6,619 bases of DNA from Balneolales bacterium (GTDB lineage Bacteria > Bacteroidota > Rhodothermia > Balneolales > Natronogracilivirgulaceae). The translations under genes were made by a program, and so were the position numbers. Where the stretch lies: contig SLLP01000094.1 in assembly GCA_007133995.1 (NCBI GenBank), positions 1 through 6,619 of the forward strand. The letters are read 5' to 3'. Positions 6,515-6,619 of this stretch are shown piece by piece; position 1 is the stretch's first letter; each line of letters opens with the position of its first letter. Under the pieces are notes generated by a model. The model saw only the letters and a list, made by a program, of their open reading frames with translations, had not been told where the DNA came from and searched no databases.

Positions 6515-6619
6515 ATGTGCGTTATTGAATTCTATCGAACAGAATCTGGGAAAATTCCCGTAAAGGAGTTTCTCAGAAGTCTCCCAGACAAATTTTCGAA
6601 GAAAATTGCCTGGACATTA
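6515..6619 (+). CDS. RelE/HigB-family (phage Gp49-like) toxin, N-terminal 35 residues, cut by the window edge
   Basis: The reading from the ATG at 6515 gives 'MCVIEFYRTESGKIPVKEFL' followed by 'RSLPDKFSKKIAWTL' to the right edge. This is the characteristic beginning of PF05973 toxins: a first beta-strand (VIEFY), then 'G..PV.EFL..L......KI'. Family members are about 95-120 residues, so roughly one third is present. They are ribosome-dependent mRNA endoribonucleases held inactive by a Xre/HigA-type antitoxin, and the toxin gene often comes first, so an antitoxin gene is expected just downstream outside the window. The catalytic C-terminal part is not visible. The upstream promoter and inverted repeat fit an autoregulated toxin-antitoxin operon. 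The alternative is an orphan or a diverged Gp49-like protein. Confidence 0.75.
   Translation, partial: MCVIEFYRTESGKIPVKEFLRSLPDKFSKKIAWTL

Larger units (their letters stand above)
6459..6536. repeat. Perfect 12-bp inverted repeat bracketing the toxin promoter
   Basis: GATAGAATTCAA at 6459-6470 is repeated in inverted orientation as TTGAATTCTATC at 6525-6536, 54 bp apart. Each arm contains the palindrome GAATTC. The interval holds the toxin promoter, its operator-like repeat and the start codon; the right arm covers codons 4-8 of the toxin. It could be a long-range pair of binding sites, a long-loop RNA stem, or a recombination-type inverted repeat. The sequence alone does not decide. Confidence 0.5.

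Overview
The window looks like chromosomal DNA of the Bacteroidota in the broad sense, most likely Balneolota/Rhodothermota. Four things point there: a C-terminal type IX secretion (T9SS) sorting domain of the 'NYPNPFNPST' kind; a 'WYGVTVE'-type leucine-rich repeat module joined to GLUG repeats; an ECF sigma factor of the TIGR02999 type beside a Ser/Thr kinase with TPR repeats; and a promoter with a perfect match to the Bacteroidota -7 consensus TAnnTTTG. No plasmid, phage, IS, tRNA, rRNA or CRISPR signature is visible.

Layout: (1) 1-618, minus strand: the first 206 codons of a lipoprotein related to cholesterol-dependent (thiol-activated) cytolysins, running off the left edge. (2) 619-869: a divergent intergenic region. 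(3) 870-1430, plus: an ECF sigma factor. (4) 1644-4121, plus: an 825-residue membrane-anchored Ser/Thr kinase with an intact catalytic core, one transmembrane helix and a large TPR region on the other side. (5) 4317-6352, plus: one large exported-protein gene (signal peptide, LRR module, GLUG repeats, Ig-like domain, T9SS sorting domain), broken by an in-frame TAA at 5190-5192 and a frameshift near 5681-5700. (6) 6459-6619: a promoter/operator region and the first 35 codons of a RelE/HigB (Gp49-like) toxin running off the right edge; its antitoxin is probably just outside the window.

How they fit: the sigma factor and kinase form a plausible signalling pair. The TPR region would sense something across the membrane, the cytoplasmic kinase would signal, and the sigma factor would redirect transcription; no anti-sigma factor is seen between or beside them. 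The broken surface protein is probably a decaying member of a multi-copy family of modular T9SS cargo. The toxin module looks autoregulated, because a perfect inverted repeat lies on the -33 end of its promoter, and its mRNA is predicted to be nearly leaderless.

The best leads are the cytolysin-like lipoprotein, the doubly disrupted T9SS cargo gene with its duplicated segment flanking the LRR module, and the architecture of the toxin promoter, including a separate 12-bp inverted repeat that brackets it.
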